NCBI GenBank assembly: GCA_900542445.1
Contig: UQNN01000012.1
Coordinates: 3,676 to 67,675, forward strand
Source of the DNA: an uncultured Eubacteriales bacterium
GTDB taxonomy: Bacteria; Bacillota; Clostridia; Christensenellales; Aristaeellaceae
Reading direction: 5' to 3'
Length of the DNA: 64,000 nt
A program made the translations under genes and the position numbers. The notes under the pieces were generated by a model that was not told the DNA's origin, did not search any database, and saw nothing but the letters and a program-made list of their open reading frames with translations. The first letter of the stretch is position 1. Each line of letters starts with the position of its first letter. Of this stretch, positions 39,487 to 47,946 are shown one piece after another.

Positions 39487-39885
39487 ATGCTCGTTAACGA
39501 TCCCATTGCAGATATGCTCACCCGCATCCGCAATGCCCAAATCGCCAAGCACGACACTGTGGTGATCCCGGCTTCCAACATGAAGAAGTCCATTGCCAAG
39601 ATCCTGCTCGACGAAGGCTACATCAAGAGCGTCGATATGATCGACGACGGCCTTGCCGGCCAGATCAAGATCGGCCTGAAGTATACCGACAAGAAGCAGA
39701 GCGTCATCGTTGGCCTCAAGCGCATCAGCAAGCCGGGCCTGCGCGTTTACGCGCAGTGCGAGGAGCTGCCGAAGGTGCTGGGCGGCCTGGGCATTGCGAT
39801 CGTGTCCACGTCTAAGGGCGTGATGACCGACAAGCAGGCTCGCGCGGCCAAGGTTGGCGGCGAAGTGCTCGCTTACATCTGGTAA
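39487..39885 (+). CDS. rpsH: Ribosomal protein S8
   Basis: S8 (132 residues) binds the central domain of 16S rRNA and in E. coli represses the spc operon. NDPIADMLTRIRNAQIAKHD at the start and GIAIVSTSKGVMTDKQARAA with the end GGEVLAYIW are classical. The start codon is 12 bases after rpsN. Confidence 0.98.
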   Translation: MLVNDPIADMLTRIRNAQIAKHDTVVIPASNMKKSIAKILLDEGYIKSVDMIDDGLAGQIKIGLKYTDKKQSVIVGLKRISKPGLRVYAQCEELPKVLGGLGIAIVSTSKGVMTDKQARAAKVGGEVLAYIW

Positions 39886-39914
39886 TCGACGACGCTGAAA
39901 CGGAGGTAAAAACA

Positions 39915-40457
39915 ATGTCTCGTATCGGAAGACATCCGATTGCAATTCCGGCCGGCGTCACGGTCACCGTTTCCGACGACAACCATGTCGTCGTGAAGGG
40001 CCCGAAGGGCCAGCTGGAGCAGACGGTCAACAAGAACATCACCGTCAAGGTTGAGGGCAACGAGGTGCATGTCACCCGCCCGAACGACGAGAAGCAGAAT
40101 CGCGCTTTCCACGGCCTGTATCGCGCCCTGATCGCCAACATGGTGGTCGGCGTGACCGAGGGCTACAAGAAGACGCTGGCTCTGGTGGGCACCGGCTATC
40201 GCGCCGAGGCGAAGGGCGACACCCTGAACATCACCATCGGTTACAGCCATCCCGTCATTATGAAGGCGCCGCAGAACATTTCCTTTGCTACGCCGAACCA
40301 GACGACCATCGAGGTCTCCGGCATCGACAAGCAGCAGGTGGGCAACGTTGCGGCCGACATCCGTGCGGTTCGCAGCCCGGAGCCGTACCACGGCAAGGGC
40401 ATCCGTTATGCGGATGAGGTTGTCCGTCAAAAGGAAGGCAAGACCGGTAAGAAGTAA
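39915..40457 (+). CDS. rplF: Ribosomal protein L6
   Basis: L6 (180 residues) lies near the factor-binding site. It begins SRIGRHPIAIPAGVTVTVSD and ends with the GKGIRYADEVVRQKEGKTGK tail typical of L6. Two similar halves of the fold are discernible. Confidence 0.98.
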   Translation: MSRIGRHPIAIPAGVTVTVSDDNHVVVKGPKGQLEQTVNKNITVKVEGNEVHVTRPNDEKQNRAFHGLYRALIANMVVGVTEGYKKTLALVGTGYRAEAKGDTLNITIGYSHPVIMKAPQNISFATPNQTTIEVSGIDKQQVGNVAADIRAVRSPEPYHGKGIRYADEVVRQKEGKTGKK

Positions 40458-40471
40458 GGGAGTGAGCGCTA

Positions 40472-40840
40472 ATGTTTACCAAACGTGATCGTAATGAGAT
40501 CCGTAAGATCCGTCATGAGCGTGTGCGTAAGAAGATCAGCGGCACGCCCGAAATGCCGCGTCTGAGCGTGTATCGCAGCCTGAACAACATCTACGTTCAG
40601 GTGATCGACGATGTGGCCGGCAAGACCCTGGTTTCCTGCTCCACGCTTGATCCGCAGATCAAGGGCCAGCTCTCCGAGCTGGACAAGAAGGGCGCGGGCA
40701 AGCTCGTCGGCAAGACCGTTGCCGAGCGTGCGCTGCAGGCTGGCATCAAGAAGGTCGTCTTCGACCGCGGCGGCTACGTTTACACCGGCCGCGTGGCGGA
40801 GGTCGCCGCAGGCGCCCGTGAAGCGGGCCTCGACTTCTGA
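40472..40840 (+). CDS. rplR: Ribosomal protein L18
   Basis: L18 (122 residues) binds 5S rRNA with L5. RHERVRKKISGTPEMPRLSV, then YRSLNNIYVQVIDD, and the VVFDRGGYVYTGRVAEVAAG segment are conserved. The start is behind GGGAGTG. Confidence 0.98.
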   Translation: MFTKRDRNEIRKIRHERVRKKISGTPEMPRLSVYRSLNNIYVQVIDDVAGKTLVSCSTLDPQIKGQLSELDKKGAGKLVGKTVAERALQAGIKKVVFDRGGYVYTGRVAEVAAGAREAGLDF

Positions 40841-40860
40841 TTCAAGGGAGGATTCAAAAA

Positions 40861-41418
40861 ATGCCTCAGGATATGGAAAAGAAACCGCAGGAGCGCGGCG
40901 AGCGCCGCGAGCGCGGTCCGCGTCGTGACCGCCGCCCGGAGAGCGAGTTCCAGGAGAAGATGGTTGCCATCAATCGCGTGACCAAGGTTGTTAAGGGCGG
41001 TCGTAACTTCCGCTTTGCCGCTTTGGTTGTCATCGGCGACGGCAAGGGCCGCGTCGGCTGCGGTATTGGCAAGGCCACCGAAATTCCGGAAGCCGCCCGC
41101 AAGGCGACCGAGGATGCCAAGAAGCACCTCGTTCACGTCAGCATGAAGGGCACCAGCATTCCGCACGAGACTGTCGGCCGTTTCGGCACGGGCGAGATCG
41201 TGCTGCTGCCGGCTCCGGAAGGTACCGGCGTTATCGCCGGCGGCCCGGCGCGTGCTGTGCTTGAGCTGTGCGGCGTGAAGGACATCCGCACCAAGAGCTA
41301 CGGCTCCAACAACCCGATCAACATGGTGAAGGCGACCATCGAGGGTCTGGCTTCTCTGCGCAGCGCCGAAGAAGTGGCGAAGATGCGCGGCAAGACCGTC
41401 GAAGAGCTGCTCGGCTGA
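40861..41418 (+). CDS. rpsE: Ribosomal protein S5
   Basis: S5 (185 residues) contributes to decoding accuracy. A highly charged N-terminal extension (~25 residues rich in Arg and Glu) precedes the dsRNA-binding-like domain with INRVTKVVKGGRNFRFAALV and the second domain with VLLPAPEGTGVIAGGPARAV and NMVKATIEGLASLRS. Its AAGGGAGG site and 20-base gap are normal. Confidence 0.98.
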   Translation: MPQDMEKKPQERGERRERGPRRDRRPESEFQEKMVAINRVTKVVKGGRNFRFAALVVIGDGKGRVGCGIGKATEIPEAARKATEDAKKHLVHVSMKGTSIPHETVGRFGTGEIVLLPAPEGTGVIAGGPARAVLELCGVKDIRTKSYGSNNPINMVKATIEGLASLRSAEEVAKMRGKTVEELLG

Positions 41419-41435
41419 TAAGGAGGAAGAGACGT

Positions 41436-41618
41436 ATGAAATTGCAGGTAACGCTTGTGAAGTCTCCTGTCTCCAGCAAGCCCAACCACATCAAAATTGT
41501 GAAGGCTCTGGGCCTGCACAAGATCCGCTCCACCAAGGTGTTTGAGGATACCCCGTCTATCCGCGGCATGATCTTCAAGGTCAATCACCTGGTGTCTGTG
41601 GTCGAAATCAGCGACTAA
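41436..41618 (+). CDS. rpmD: Ribosomal protein L30
   Basis: L30 (60 residues). I start at the ATG at 41436 behind AAGGAGG; a longer frame reaches back into rpsE and is not credible. LQVTLVKSPVSSKPNHIKIV and the GMIFKVNHLVSVVE end match the family. Some bacteria lack L30; here it is kept in its usual place. Confidence 0.97.
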   Translation: MKLQVTLVKSPVSSKPNHIKIVKALGLHKIRSTKVFEDTPSIRGMIFKVNHLVSVVEISD

Positions 41619-41630
41619 GGAGGATTCACC

Positions 41631-42071
41631 ATGAAGCTGAATGAGCTGAAGCCCGCACTGGGCTCCACCACCGCGCCGCGCCGTCTGGGCCGCGGCGTCG
41701 GCTCCGGCCTGGGCAAGACGTCCGGCAAGGGCCACAAGGGTGCCAAGGCCCGTAGCGGCGGCGGCAAGCGTCCGGGCTTTGAAGGCGGCCAGATGCCTCT
41801 GGTTCGCCAGCTGCCGAAGCGCGGCTTTAAGAACATTTTTGCCAAGGAATATGCCACTGTCAACGTGAGCGAGCTTGAGGTGTTCGAGAACGGCACCGAA
41901 GTCACCGCCGCGCTGCTGGTGGAGAAGAAGATCATCCGCAAGGAACTGGACGGTCTGAAGGTTCTGGGCAACGGTGAGCTGACCAAGAAGCTGACGGTGA
42001 AGGCCGTGAAGTTTACTGGTTCTGCGAAGGAGAAAATCGAGGCCGTCGGTGGAACTGCTGAGGTGATCTGA
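41631..42071 (+). CDS. rplO: Ribosomal protein L15
   Basis: L15 (146 residues), a late 50S assembly protein. The basic glycine-rich N-terminus (RRLGRGVGSGLGKTSGKGHK, then GAKARSGGGKRPGFEGGQMP) threads into 23S rRNA. One base separates its stop from the secY start. Confidence 0.98.
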   Translation: MKLNELKPALGSTTAPRRLGRGVGSGLGKTSGKGHKGAKARSGGGKRPGFEGGQMPLVRQLPKRGFKNIFAKEYATVNVSELEVFENGTEVTAALLVEKKIIRKELDGLKVLGNGELTKKLTVKAVKFTGSAKEKIEAVGGTAEVI

Positions 42072-42072
42072 T

Positions 42073-43317
42073 ATGCTGGAAAAGATGAAGAATGCCTGGC
42101 GCATTCCGGAGCTCCGCAAGAAGATCATCTACACCTTCGGCATGCTGCTGATCTACCGCCTGCTGTGCGTGATCCCGGTTCCGGGCATCAACGTCTCGGC
42201 GGTGGCCAGCGCGGTGAAGGATTACTCGATCCTTGACTTCATGAACATGATGACCGGCGGTTCTTTCCAGAACATGAGCATCATGGCCATGGGTATCACT
42301 CCGTACATCAACTCCAGCATCATCCTTCAGCTTCTGACGGTTGCCATTCCGGCACTGGAGAAGCTGGCGAATGAAGGCCCGGAGGGCCGCAAGAAGATCA
42401 ACGAGTACACCCGCTACCTGACCGTCGTCCTGGCGTTCATTCAGGCGGTTGGCCTCGTCTTTGCCATGCGTGCCAATTCCTATGGCGGAGTTTGGTACCT
42501 TGTCATCGGTCTGTCGATGGCAGCGGGCAGCGCCCTGGCGATGTGGATCGGCGAGCGTATCACCGAGAACGGCATCGGCAACGGCATCTCCCTGCTGATC
42601 ATGGCCGGTATCGTTTCCAACATGTTCAACTGGGGCCGTCAGGCTGCGGTTGGCATGGTGGCCGGTACGGTGCATCCGATCGCGGTGATCGTGATCGTGC
42701 TTGCGCTGCTGGCGATGATCGTGGCCATCACCTTTGTGGACATGGGCGAACGCCGCATCCCGATCCAGTACGCCAAGCGCGTGGTGGGCCGCAAGATGTA
42801 CGGTGGCCAGTCCACCTACATCCCGATGAAAATTAACTCGACCGGCGTGATGCCGCTGATCTTCGGCTTTGCCATTTTGCAGTTCCCGGCGACGATCTTT
42901 GCGTTCTTCCCGACGAGCGGCATTAACGTGTGGTGGCAGGGCTTCCAGAGCGGCATCTGGTATCAGATTGTGCTGGCGGTTCTGATTATCGCCTTCACGT
43001 ACTTCTACACCAGCATCACCTTCAATCCGGTTGACATCAGCAAGAACATGCAGCAGAACGGCGGCATCATCCCCGGCATTCGCCAGGGCCGCGCGACGAG
43101 CGATTATCTCTCCCGCGTGTCCGGCCGTTTGACGCTGTTCAGCGCCCTGTTCCTCGCCGTGTTGGCGACCATCCCGACCCTGCTGACCCGCATCTTCGGC
43201 ATCAGCGCTCCGTTCGGAGCGAGCAGCGTGCTGATCGCGGTTTCCGTGGGTATTGAGACGATCCGCCAGGTGGAGGCGCAGATGGTCATGCGTCATCACA
43301 AGGGCTTCCTCGGTTGA
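42073..43317 (+). CDS. secY: Protein translocase subunit SecY
   Basis: SecY (414 residues) is the ten-segment channel of the general secretion pathway in the cytoplasmic membrane. It starts one base after rplO. Visible hallmarks: the first segment with TFGMLLIYRLLCVIPVPGIN, the plug helix region SILDFMNMMTGGSFQNMSIM, YINSSIILQLLTVAIPALEK, and the cytosolic loop ERRIPIQYAKRVVGRKMYGG that binds SecA and ribosomes. Its place between L15 and adk is conserved. The length is slightly below the 430 of B. subtilis, mainly in the tail. Confidence 0.98.
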   Translation: MLEKMKNAWRIPELRKKIIYTFGMLLIYRLLCVIPVPGINVSAVASAVKDYSILDFMNMMTGGSFQNMSIMAMGITPYINSSIILQLLTVAIPALEKLANEGPEGRKKINEYTRYLTVVLAFIQAVGLVFAMRANSYGGVWYLVIGLSMAAGSALAMWIGERITENGIGNGISLLIMAGIVSNMFNWGRQAAVGMVAGTVHPIAVIVIVLALLAMIVAITFVDMGERRIPIQYAKRVVGRKMYGGQSTYIPMKINSTGVMPLIFGFAILQFPATIFAFFPTSGINVWWQGFQSGIWYQIVLAVLIIAFTYFYTSITFNPVDISKNMQQNGGIIPGIRQGRATSDYLSRVSGRLTLFSALFLAVLATIPTLLTRIFGISAPFGASSVLIAVSVGIETIRQVEAQMVMRHHKGFLG

Positions 43318-43345
43318 TGACGCGGTCAGCGTGAGGTACTTGAGC

Positions 43346-43975
43346 ATGAACGTGATTTTTCTCGGCCCGCCTGGCGCGGGCAAGGGAACTCAGGCCGTTC
43401 GCGTCTGCGAACGGCTGGGGATCCCGCAGATTTCCACGGGCGATATTCTTCGCCGCGCCATCAAGGAACAAACGCCGACCGGTCTGGCTGCCAAAGCCTA
43501 CATTGATGCCGGCGCGCTTGTGCCGGATTCCGTTGTGATAGACATCGTGCGCGAACGGCTGGCGCAGGAGGACTGCCAAAAGGGCTATGTGCTCGACGGC
43601 TTCCCCCGCACCGTGCCGCAGGCGCAGGCGCTTGCCGGTTTTGCCGACATTGACGCCGTGGTGGATATCGACGTCAGCGACGAAAAGCTGATTGCCCGTC
43701 TTTCCGGACGCAGGGTCTGCCCCGCGTGCGGCGGCACCTACCACATCTCCCGCCTGAATGGGCGGACGGACTGCGAGCGCTGCGGCGCGACGCTGATCCA
43801 GCGGGATGACGATAAGGCCGAGACGGTGCTCAGCCGACTGAACGTTTACCACAAGCAGACAGCTCCGCTGATCGAGTTCTACGAACAGCGTGGGCTGCTG
43901 CGCCGCGTGGACGGCGCTCAGCCGATGGAGGATTGCTTTGAAGCGATCCTCAAGGCGCTGGGTGAAACGAAATGA
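43346..43975 (+). CDS. adk: Adenylate kinase, zinc-containing LID type
   Basis: Adenylate kinase (209 residues) balances ATP, ADP and AMP. The start at 43346 gives MNVIFLGPPGAGKGTQAVRV with the P-loop GPPGAGKGT at 7-15. YVLDGFPRTVPQAQAL is the AMP-binding segment. The LID carries C125, C128, C143 and C146 (CPACGGTYH...CERCG), so it binds zinc as in many Gram-positive enzymes. The ribosome binding site (GAGG, 9 bases upstream) is weaker than those of its ribosomal neighbours. The map gene overlaps its stop by four bases. Confidence 0.97.
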   Translation: MNVIFLGPPGAGKGTQAVRVCERLGIPQISTGDILRRAIKEQTPTGLAAKAYIDAGALVPDSVVIDIVRERLAQEDCQKGYVLDGFPRTVPQAQALAGFADIDAVVDIDVSDEKLIARLSGRRVCPACGGTYHISRLNGRTDCERCGATLIQRDDDKAETVLSRLNVYHKQTAPLIEFYEQRGLLRRVDGAQPMEDCFEAILKALGETK

Positions 43976-44745
43976 TTACCATCAAGAACGCTTCTCAAAT
44001 TGCCAAGATGCGCGAGGCGGGCGCCTTGCTGCATGAGGTTCTTGAGCAGCTGAAAGGGAAGATCGAGCCCGGTATCACCACGAAGGAGCTTGACCGTTAT
44101 GCGGAAAAGCTCATTCGCGGTTACGGCGCCGTCCCTTCCTTCCTGAACTATGAGGGGTATCCTGCCTCGATCTGCGCGTCGGTGGATTCTCAGGTGGTGC
44201 ATGGCATTCCGAATGAATCCACGGTGTTGCGCGAGGGCCAGATTATCTCGATTGATTCGGGCCTGATCCTGGATGGGTGGCAGTCCGACAGCGCCTTTAC
44301 GGTGGGCGTCGGTACTGTCAGCCCAGAGGCTCAGCGCCTGATTGACGTGACGGAGCAGAGCTTTTTCGCCGCCCTTCAAGTGGCGCGCGAAGGATATCGC
44401 GTCAGCGATATCGGCCATGCCGTTCAGCAATATGTTGAGGAGCGCGGCTTTGCCGCGGTGCGAGACCTTTGCGGGCATGGAATCGGGCGCGAGATGCACG
44501 AGGATCCCAGCATTCCGAACTTCGGTGCGCCGGGACATGGTGTGCGGCTGCGCCGGGGCATGACCATCTGCATTGAGCCGATGATCACCGCGGGCAGCTA
44601 CAATGTGAAAACGCTCCGCGATGGCTGGACGGTAGTCACCACCGACGGCAGCCTCTGCTCGCATTACGAACACACCATCCTCATCACGGATGGCGAACCC
44701 GAATTGCTTTCGCTGCCCGGATATCATAAGGAGGAGAAGCGATGA
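43972..44745 (+). CDS. map: Methionine aminopeptidase, type I
   Basis: Removes the initiator Met from new proteins, acting near the tunnel exit. At 257 residues it is the type I enzyme. The five metal ligands are all present: D95 and D106 (SIDSGLILDGWQSDSAF), H169 (GHGIGREMH), E202 (CIEPM) and E233 (YEHTILIT). Both ends overlap the neighbours by ATGA (adk upstream, KOW protein downstream), so the three genes are translated as a set. This adk-map-KOW-infA order is shared with Bacillus. Confidence 0.98.
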   Translation: MITIKNASQIAKMREAGALLHEVLEQLKGKIEPGITTKELDRYAEKLIRGYGAVPSFLNYEGYPASICASVDSQVVHGIPNESTVLREGQIISIDSGLILDGWQSDSAFTVGVGTVSPEAQRLIDVTEQSFFAALQVAREGYRVSDIGHAVQQYVEERGFAAVRDLCGHGIGREMHEDPSIPNFGAPGHGVRLRRGMTICIEPMITAGSYNVKTLRDGWTVVTTDGSLCSHYEHTILITDGEPELLSLPGYHKEEKR

Positions 44746-45044
44746 GCTCGTTCCCTATGGAAGTTGGCCGGGTGGTCTTTTCCAAAGCCGGACGCGACGC
44801 GGGGCATTACTTCGTGGTCGTGGCCGTCCTTGACAAGGATCATGTGGCCATCGCAAACGGTTGTCAGCGAAAGGTAGACAATCCCAAAAAGAAGAAGATC
44901 AAGCATCTGGTTGCCAAACCCGAAATTCTTGAAGAAATTCGTGAAAAAATTTTTGCAAAAAAGAGGATTTTTGACTCTGAAGTGCGAAATAAACTAGATG
45001 CTATCGGCTATCAAGAGGCTTTGTTGCCGCGTAAGGAGGGTTAA
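44742..45044 (+). CDS. KOW-domain RNA-binding protein (L14e/L27e-like)
   Basis: A 100-residue protein that occupies the position of B. subtilis ybzG between map and infA. The N-terminal half is a KOW motif (PMEVGRVVFSKAGRDAGHYF, then VVVAVLDKDHVAIANG) like that of eukaryotic and archaeal L14e/L6e/L27e. The C-terminal half is a basic helix-rich segment with KVDNPKKKKIKHLVAKPEIL, so RNA binding is likely. The last ~130 bases of the gene are AT-richer than the flanks. Whether it is a ribosome component or an assembly factor is not known to me. Confidence 0.85.
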   Translation: MSSFPMEVGRVVFSKAGRDAGHYFVVVAVLDKDHVAIANGCQRKVDNPKKKKIKHLVAKPEILEEIREKIFAKKRIFDSEVRNKLDAIGYQEALLPRKEG

Positions 45045-45047
45045 AAC

Positions 45048-45269
45048 TTGCCCAAGAGCGACAATATCGAGGTAGAAGGCGTCGTCGTCGAGGCGTTGCC
45101 GAACGCGAATTTCCGCGTCGAGCTGGCCGGCGGGCATAAAATCATGGCTCAGATCTCCGGCAAGATCCGTATGAACTTCATCCGCATCTATCCGGGCGAT
45201 AAAGTCAAAGTCGAAATTTCTCCCTATGATCTCACCAGGGGTCGCATCACCTGGCGCAGCAAGGGTTGA
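45048..45269 (+). CDS. infA: Translation initiation factor IF-1 (TTG start)
   Basis: IF-1 (73 residues), an OB-fold protein that occupies the A site during initiation. It starts at TTG (45048), seven bases after AAGGAGGG (45033-45040); no ATG or GTG is available in that position and PKSDNIEVEGVVVEALPNAN begins right there. The rest, including GDKVKVEISPYDLTRGRITW, is standard. The weak start codon behind a very strong ribosome binding site suggests tuned translation. Confidence 0.97.
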   Translation: MPKSDNIEVEGVVVEALPNANFRVELAGGHKIMAQISGKIRMNFIRIYPGDKVKVEISPYDLTRGRITWRSKG

Positions 45270-45298
45270 GAAAACAAATTCGAGGAGGAACGGACAAA

Positions 45299-45412
45299 AT
45301 GAAGGTTAGACCGTCTGTCAAGCCTATCTGCGAGAAGTGCAAGGTCATCAAGCGCAAGGGCCGTATCATGGTCATCTGCGAGAACCCGAAGCACAAGCAG
45401 AAGCAGGGCTAA
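45299..45412 (+). CDS. rpmJ: Ribosomal protein L36, zinc-binding form
   Basis: L36 (37 residues). The start at 45299 follows CGAGGAGG. The sequence begins MKVRPSVKPICEKCKVIKRK and carries the zinc ligands C11, C14, C27 and H32 (ICENPKH). It lies 29 bases after infA and is followed by an unusually long 134-base gap before rpsM. Confidence 0.98.
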   Translation: MKVRPSVKPICEKCKVIKRKGRIMVICENPKHKQKQG

Positions 45413-45546
45413 TCACCTTATCGTTAGGATCAAAGACAGGAAGGATCGCTTGGGCGGCTGCACAGACTTTGTCTGTGAACCATGCGGCTTTTCATAAAAG
45501 AAATCCAGCAGAACACACTACCGTAATTGGATATCGGAGGTAAATA
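45413..45546 (+). promoter_or_regulatory. Intergenic leader before rpsM with a perfect hairpin
   Basis: CACAGAC (45461-45467) and GTCTGTG (45471-45477) form a 7-bp stem with a TTT triloop. No T-run follows and no clear promoter is seen. The gap is 5 to 10 times longer than others in the block, so it may hold a regulatory or processing site. Confidence 0.4.
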
Positions 45547-45924
45547 ATGGCACGTATTTCTGGCGTTGACCTGCCTCGTGAGAAGCGGGTCGAAATCGGA
45601 CTGACGTACATCTTCGGCATCGGCGTGAAGACCTCTCAGGAGATTCTCGCTGCTACCGGCGTCAACCCTGACACCCGCGTGAAGGACCTGACTGAGCAGG
45701 ACGTCAACAAGATCCGTGAGTACATCGAGCACCACCTGAAGGTGGAAGGCGATCTGCGCCGCGATGTCTCCCTGGACATCAAGCGCATGATGGAGATCGG
45801 CTGCTATCGCGGCGTTCGTCACCGCAAGGGTCTGCCCGTTCGCGGCCAGAACACCAAGCAGAACGCTCGTACCCGCAAGGGCCCGAAGAAGACCATCGCC
45901 GGCAAGAAGAAGGCAACCAGATAA
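45547..45924 (+). CDS. rpsM: Ribosomal protein S13
   Basis: S13 (125 residues) contacts the P-site tRNA and L5. ARISGVDLPREKRVEIGLTY and IFGIGVKTSQEIL at the start, and RGVRHRKGLPVRGQNTKQNA then RTRKGPKKTIAGKKK at the end, are as expected. The start follows CGGAGG with the leader described separately. Confidence 0.98.
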   Translation: MARISGVDLPREKRVEIGLTYIFGIGVKTSQEILAATGVNPDTRVKDLTEQDVNKIREYIEHHLKVEGDLRRDVSLDIKRMMEIGCYRGVRHRKGLPVRGQNTKQNARTRKGPKKTIAGKKKATR

Positions 45925-45941
45925 TAGAGGAGTGATTGACA

Positions 45942-46343
45942 ATGGCACCTAAGCAGAAGCTGAAGAAAGTCGTCCGCAAGCGCCGCGAGCGCAAGGTCGT
46001 GGAGCGCGGTGCGGCGCATATCCGCTCCTCCTTTAACAACACCATCGTGACCCTGACCGATACCCAGGGCAACGCGCTGAGCTGGGCTTCCGCCGGCGGA
46101 CTCGGTTTCCGCGGCAGCAAGAAGTCCACGCCGTTCGCCGCGCAGACCGCTGCGGAGACCGCCGCGAAGGCCGCTATGGAGTACGGCCTGAAGACCGTTG
46201 AGGTCTACGTCAAGGGCCCGGGCTCCGGACGTGAGGCCGCCATCCGTTCCCTGCAGGCTGCCGGCCTGGAGGTCAACATGATCAAGGACGTGACGCCGAT
46301 CCCCCACAACGGCTGCCGTCCGCCGAAGCGCCGTCGCGTGTAA
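45942..46343 (+). CDS. rpsK: Ribosomal protein S11
   Basis: S11 (133 residues) lies on the 30S platform near the mRNA exit. I start at the ATG at 45942, nine bases after GAGGAG; an in-frame TTG at 45936 is too close to that site. RSSFNNTIVTLTDTQGNALS, SAGGLGFRGSKKSTPFAAQT and the end PHNGCRPPKRRRV are conserved. Confidence 0.98.
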   Translation: MAPKQKLKKVVRKRRERKVVERGAAHIRSSFNNTIVTLTDTQGNALSWASAGGLGFRGSKKSTPFAAQTAAETAAKAAMEYGLKTVEVYVKGPGSGREAAIRSLQAAGLEVNMIKDVTPIPHNGCRPPKRRRV

Positions 46344-46369
46344 GGTATTGGTAAGGAGGACGAAAGTAC

Positions 46370-46966
46370 ATGGCTAACAATAAAGAGCCGATCGCCAAGA
46401 AGTGCCGGAGCCTGGATATCTCTCCGGCGGTCATGGGCTACGGCAACAAGAAGTCTACTCGCAACCCGGGCGGCAACAAGCGCAAGAAGGTTTCCGAGTA
46501 CGGCACGCAGCTCAAGGAAAAGCAGAAGGTCAAGTTTGTTTACGGTGTGCTGGAGAAGCAGTTCCACCGTTACTACCTCAAGGCGGCCAACATGAAGGGC
46601 ATCACCGGTGAAAACCTGCTGAAGCTCCTCGAACTGCGCCTTGACAACGTGATCTATCGTCTGGGCATTGCCAAGACCCGCCGCATGGCGCGCCAGATCA
46701 TCGTGCATGGCCACATCCTGGTCAACGGCAAGAAGGTGGACATCCCCTCCTACTCCGTGAAGGTCGGCGACGTGATCACCCTGCGTGAGCGTTCCCGCGA
46801 GCAGGCCGCTTTCAAGGCGCTGCGCGAGGGCACCGGCGTTGTGACTCCGAAGTGGCTCACCTTTGACGCGCAGAATCTCACCGGCACCGTGGCTGCGATG
46901 CCTGCCCGCGAGGACATCGATTGCCCGATCGAAGAGCACCTCATCGTCGAGCTCTATTCTCGTTAA
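46370..46966 (+). CDS. rpsD: Ribosomal protein S4, zinc-free type
   Basis: S4 (198 residues) starts 30S assembly and takes part in decoding accuracy. The N-terminal region holds just one Cys (C12), so the zinc knuckle of some homologues is absent. SEYGTQLKEKQKVKFVYGVL and the S4 RNA-binding domain (RLDNVIYRLGIAKTRRMARQ, then IIVHGHILVNGKKVDIPS) are clear. It follows rpsK by 26 bases. Confidence 0.98.
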   Translation: MANNKEPIAKKCRSLDISPAVMGYGNKKSTRNPGGNKRKKVSEYGTQLKEKQKVKFVYGVLEKQFHRYYLKAANMKGITGENLLKLLELRLDNVIYRLGIAKTRRMARQIIVHGHILVNGKKVDIPSYSVKVGDVITLRERSREQAAFKALREGTGVVTPKWLTFDAQNLTGTVAAMPAREDIDCPIEEHLIVELYSR

Positions 46967-47007
46967 TCCATGGCTGTTCACGGTAACTGTGAGGAGGAAT
47001 CTGCCCA

Positions 47008-47946
47008 ATGATCGAAATCGAAAAGCCCCGCATCGAACGTGTGGAAGCCAGCGACAGCTACGGCAAGTTTGTCGTAGAGCCGCTTGAGCATGGCTTTGGC
47101 CAGACGCTGGGAAATTCCCTGCGCCGCGTGCTGCTCAGCTCTCTGCCGGGCGTTGCCGTATCCAGCATCCGCATTGAGGGCATCCAGCACGAGTTTTCCG
47201 CCGTTCCCGGTGTGAAAGAGGACGTTGCAGAGATCATCCTCAACCTGAAAGAGCTTTCCGCCAAGCTGTATTGCGACGGCCCCAAGACGGTGTCCATCAA
47301 CGTCAAGGGTCCCTGTGAGCTGACGGCGGCGGCCCTCGCCGTGGACGATCAGATCGAGGTGGTCAACCGCGATCTGCATATCGCCACGCTCAACGAGGAC
47401 GCCGACCTCATCATGCACCTGACCCTGGAAAAGGGCCGCGGCTATGTGAGCGCAGCGAACAACAAAAATCCCAATACGCCCATCGGCGTCATCCCGACGG
47501 ATTCGATCTTCACGCCGATCCGCAAGGTGAATTACACCGTCGAGAACACCCGCGTCGGCCAGGAGACCGATTACGATCGCCTGACCCTCGAAGTGTGGAC
47601 CGACGGCAGCATCCAGCCGGATGAGGCCATCAGCACCGCCGCGAAGATCCTCAACGGCCATCTGAAGCTGTTCATGGATCTGACCGATCAGGTGGTGACC
47701 ATCGGCTTCAACGAGAAGGAAGACGATCACCGCGAAAAGGTGCTGGAAATGACGATCGAAGAGCTCGATCTCTCCGTCCGTGCCTACAACTGCCTCAAGC
47801 GCGCCGGCATCAACACCGTCGCCGAGCTTGTGCAGCGCAATCAGGAAGACATGATGAAGGTTCGCAACCTGGGCAAGAAGTCTCTGGAAGAAGTCGAGCA
47901 GAAGCTCGCCGCTCTGGGTCTGGCCCTGCGTGCCAACGACGAGTAA
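47008..47946 (+). CDS. rpoA: RNA polymerase alpha subunit
   Basis: The alpha subunit (312 residues) nucleates RNA polymerase assembly. The N-terminal domain (~1-230) contains GFGQTLGNSLRRVLLSSLPG and EFSAVPGVKEDVAEIILNLK for dimerisation; a short linker leads to the C-terminal domain (~245-312) with ELDLSVRAYNCLKRAGINTV and RNLGKKSLEEVEQKLAALG, which reads UP elements and activators. Gene order rpsD-rpoA-rplQ is the normal alpha operon, but a 179-base gap precedes rplQ. Confidence 0.98.
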   Translation: MIEIEKPRIERVEASDSYGKFVVEPLEHGFGQTLGNSLRRVLLSSLPGVAVSSIRIEGIQHEFSAVPGVKEDVAEIILNLKELSAKLYCDGPKTVSINVKGPCELTAAALAVDDQIEVVNRDLHIATLNEDADLIMHLTLEKGRGYVSAANNKNPNTPIGVIPTDSIFTPIRKVNYTVENTRVGQETDYDRLTLEVWTDGSIQPDEAISTAAKILNGHLKLFMDLTDQVVTIGFNEKEDDHREKVLEMTIEELDLSVRAYNCLKRAGINTVAELVQRNQEDMMKVRNLGKKSLEEVEQKLAALGLALRANDE

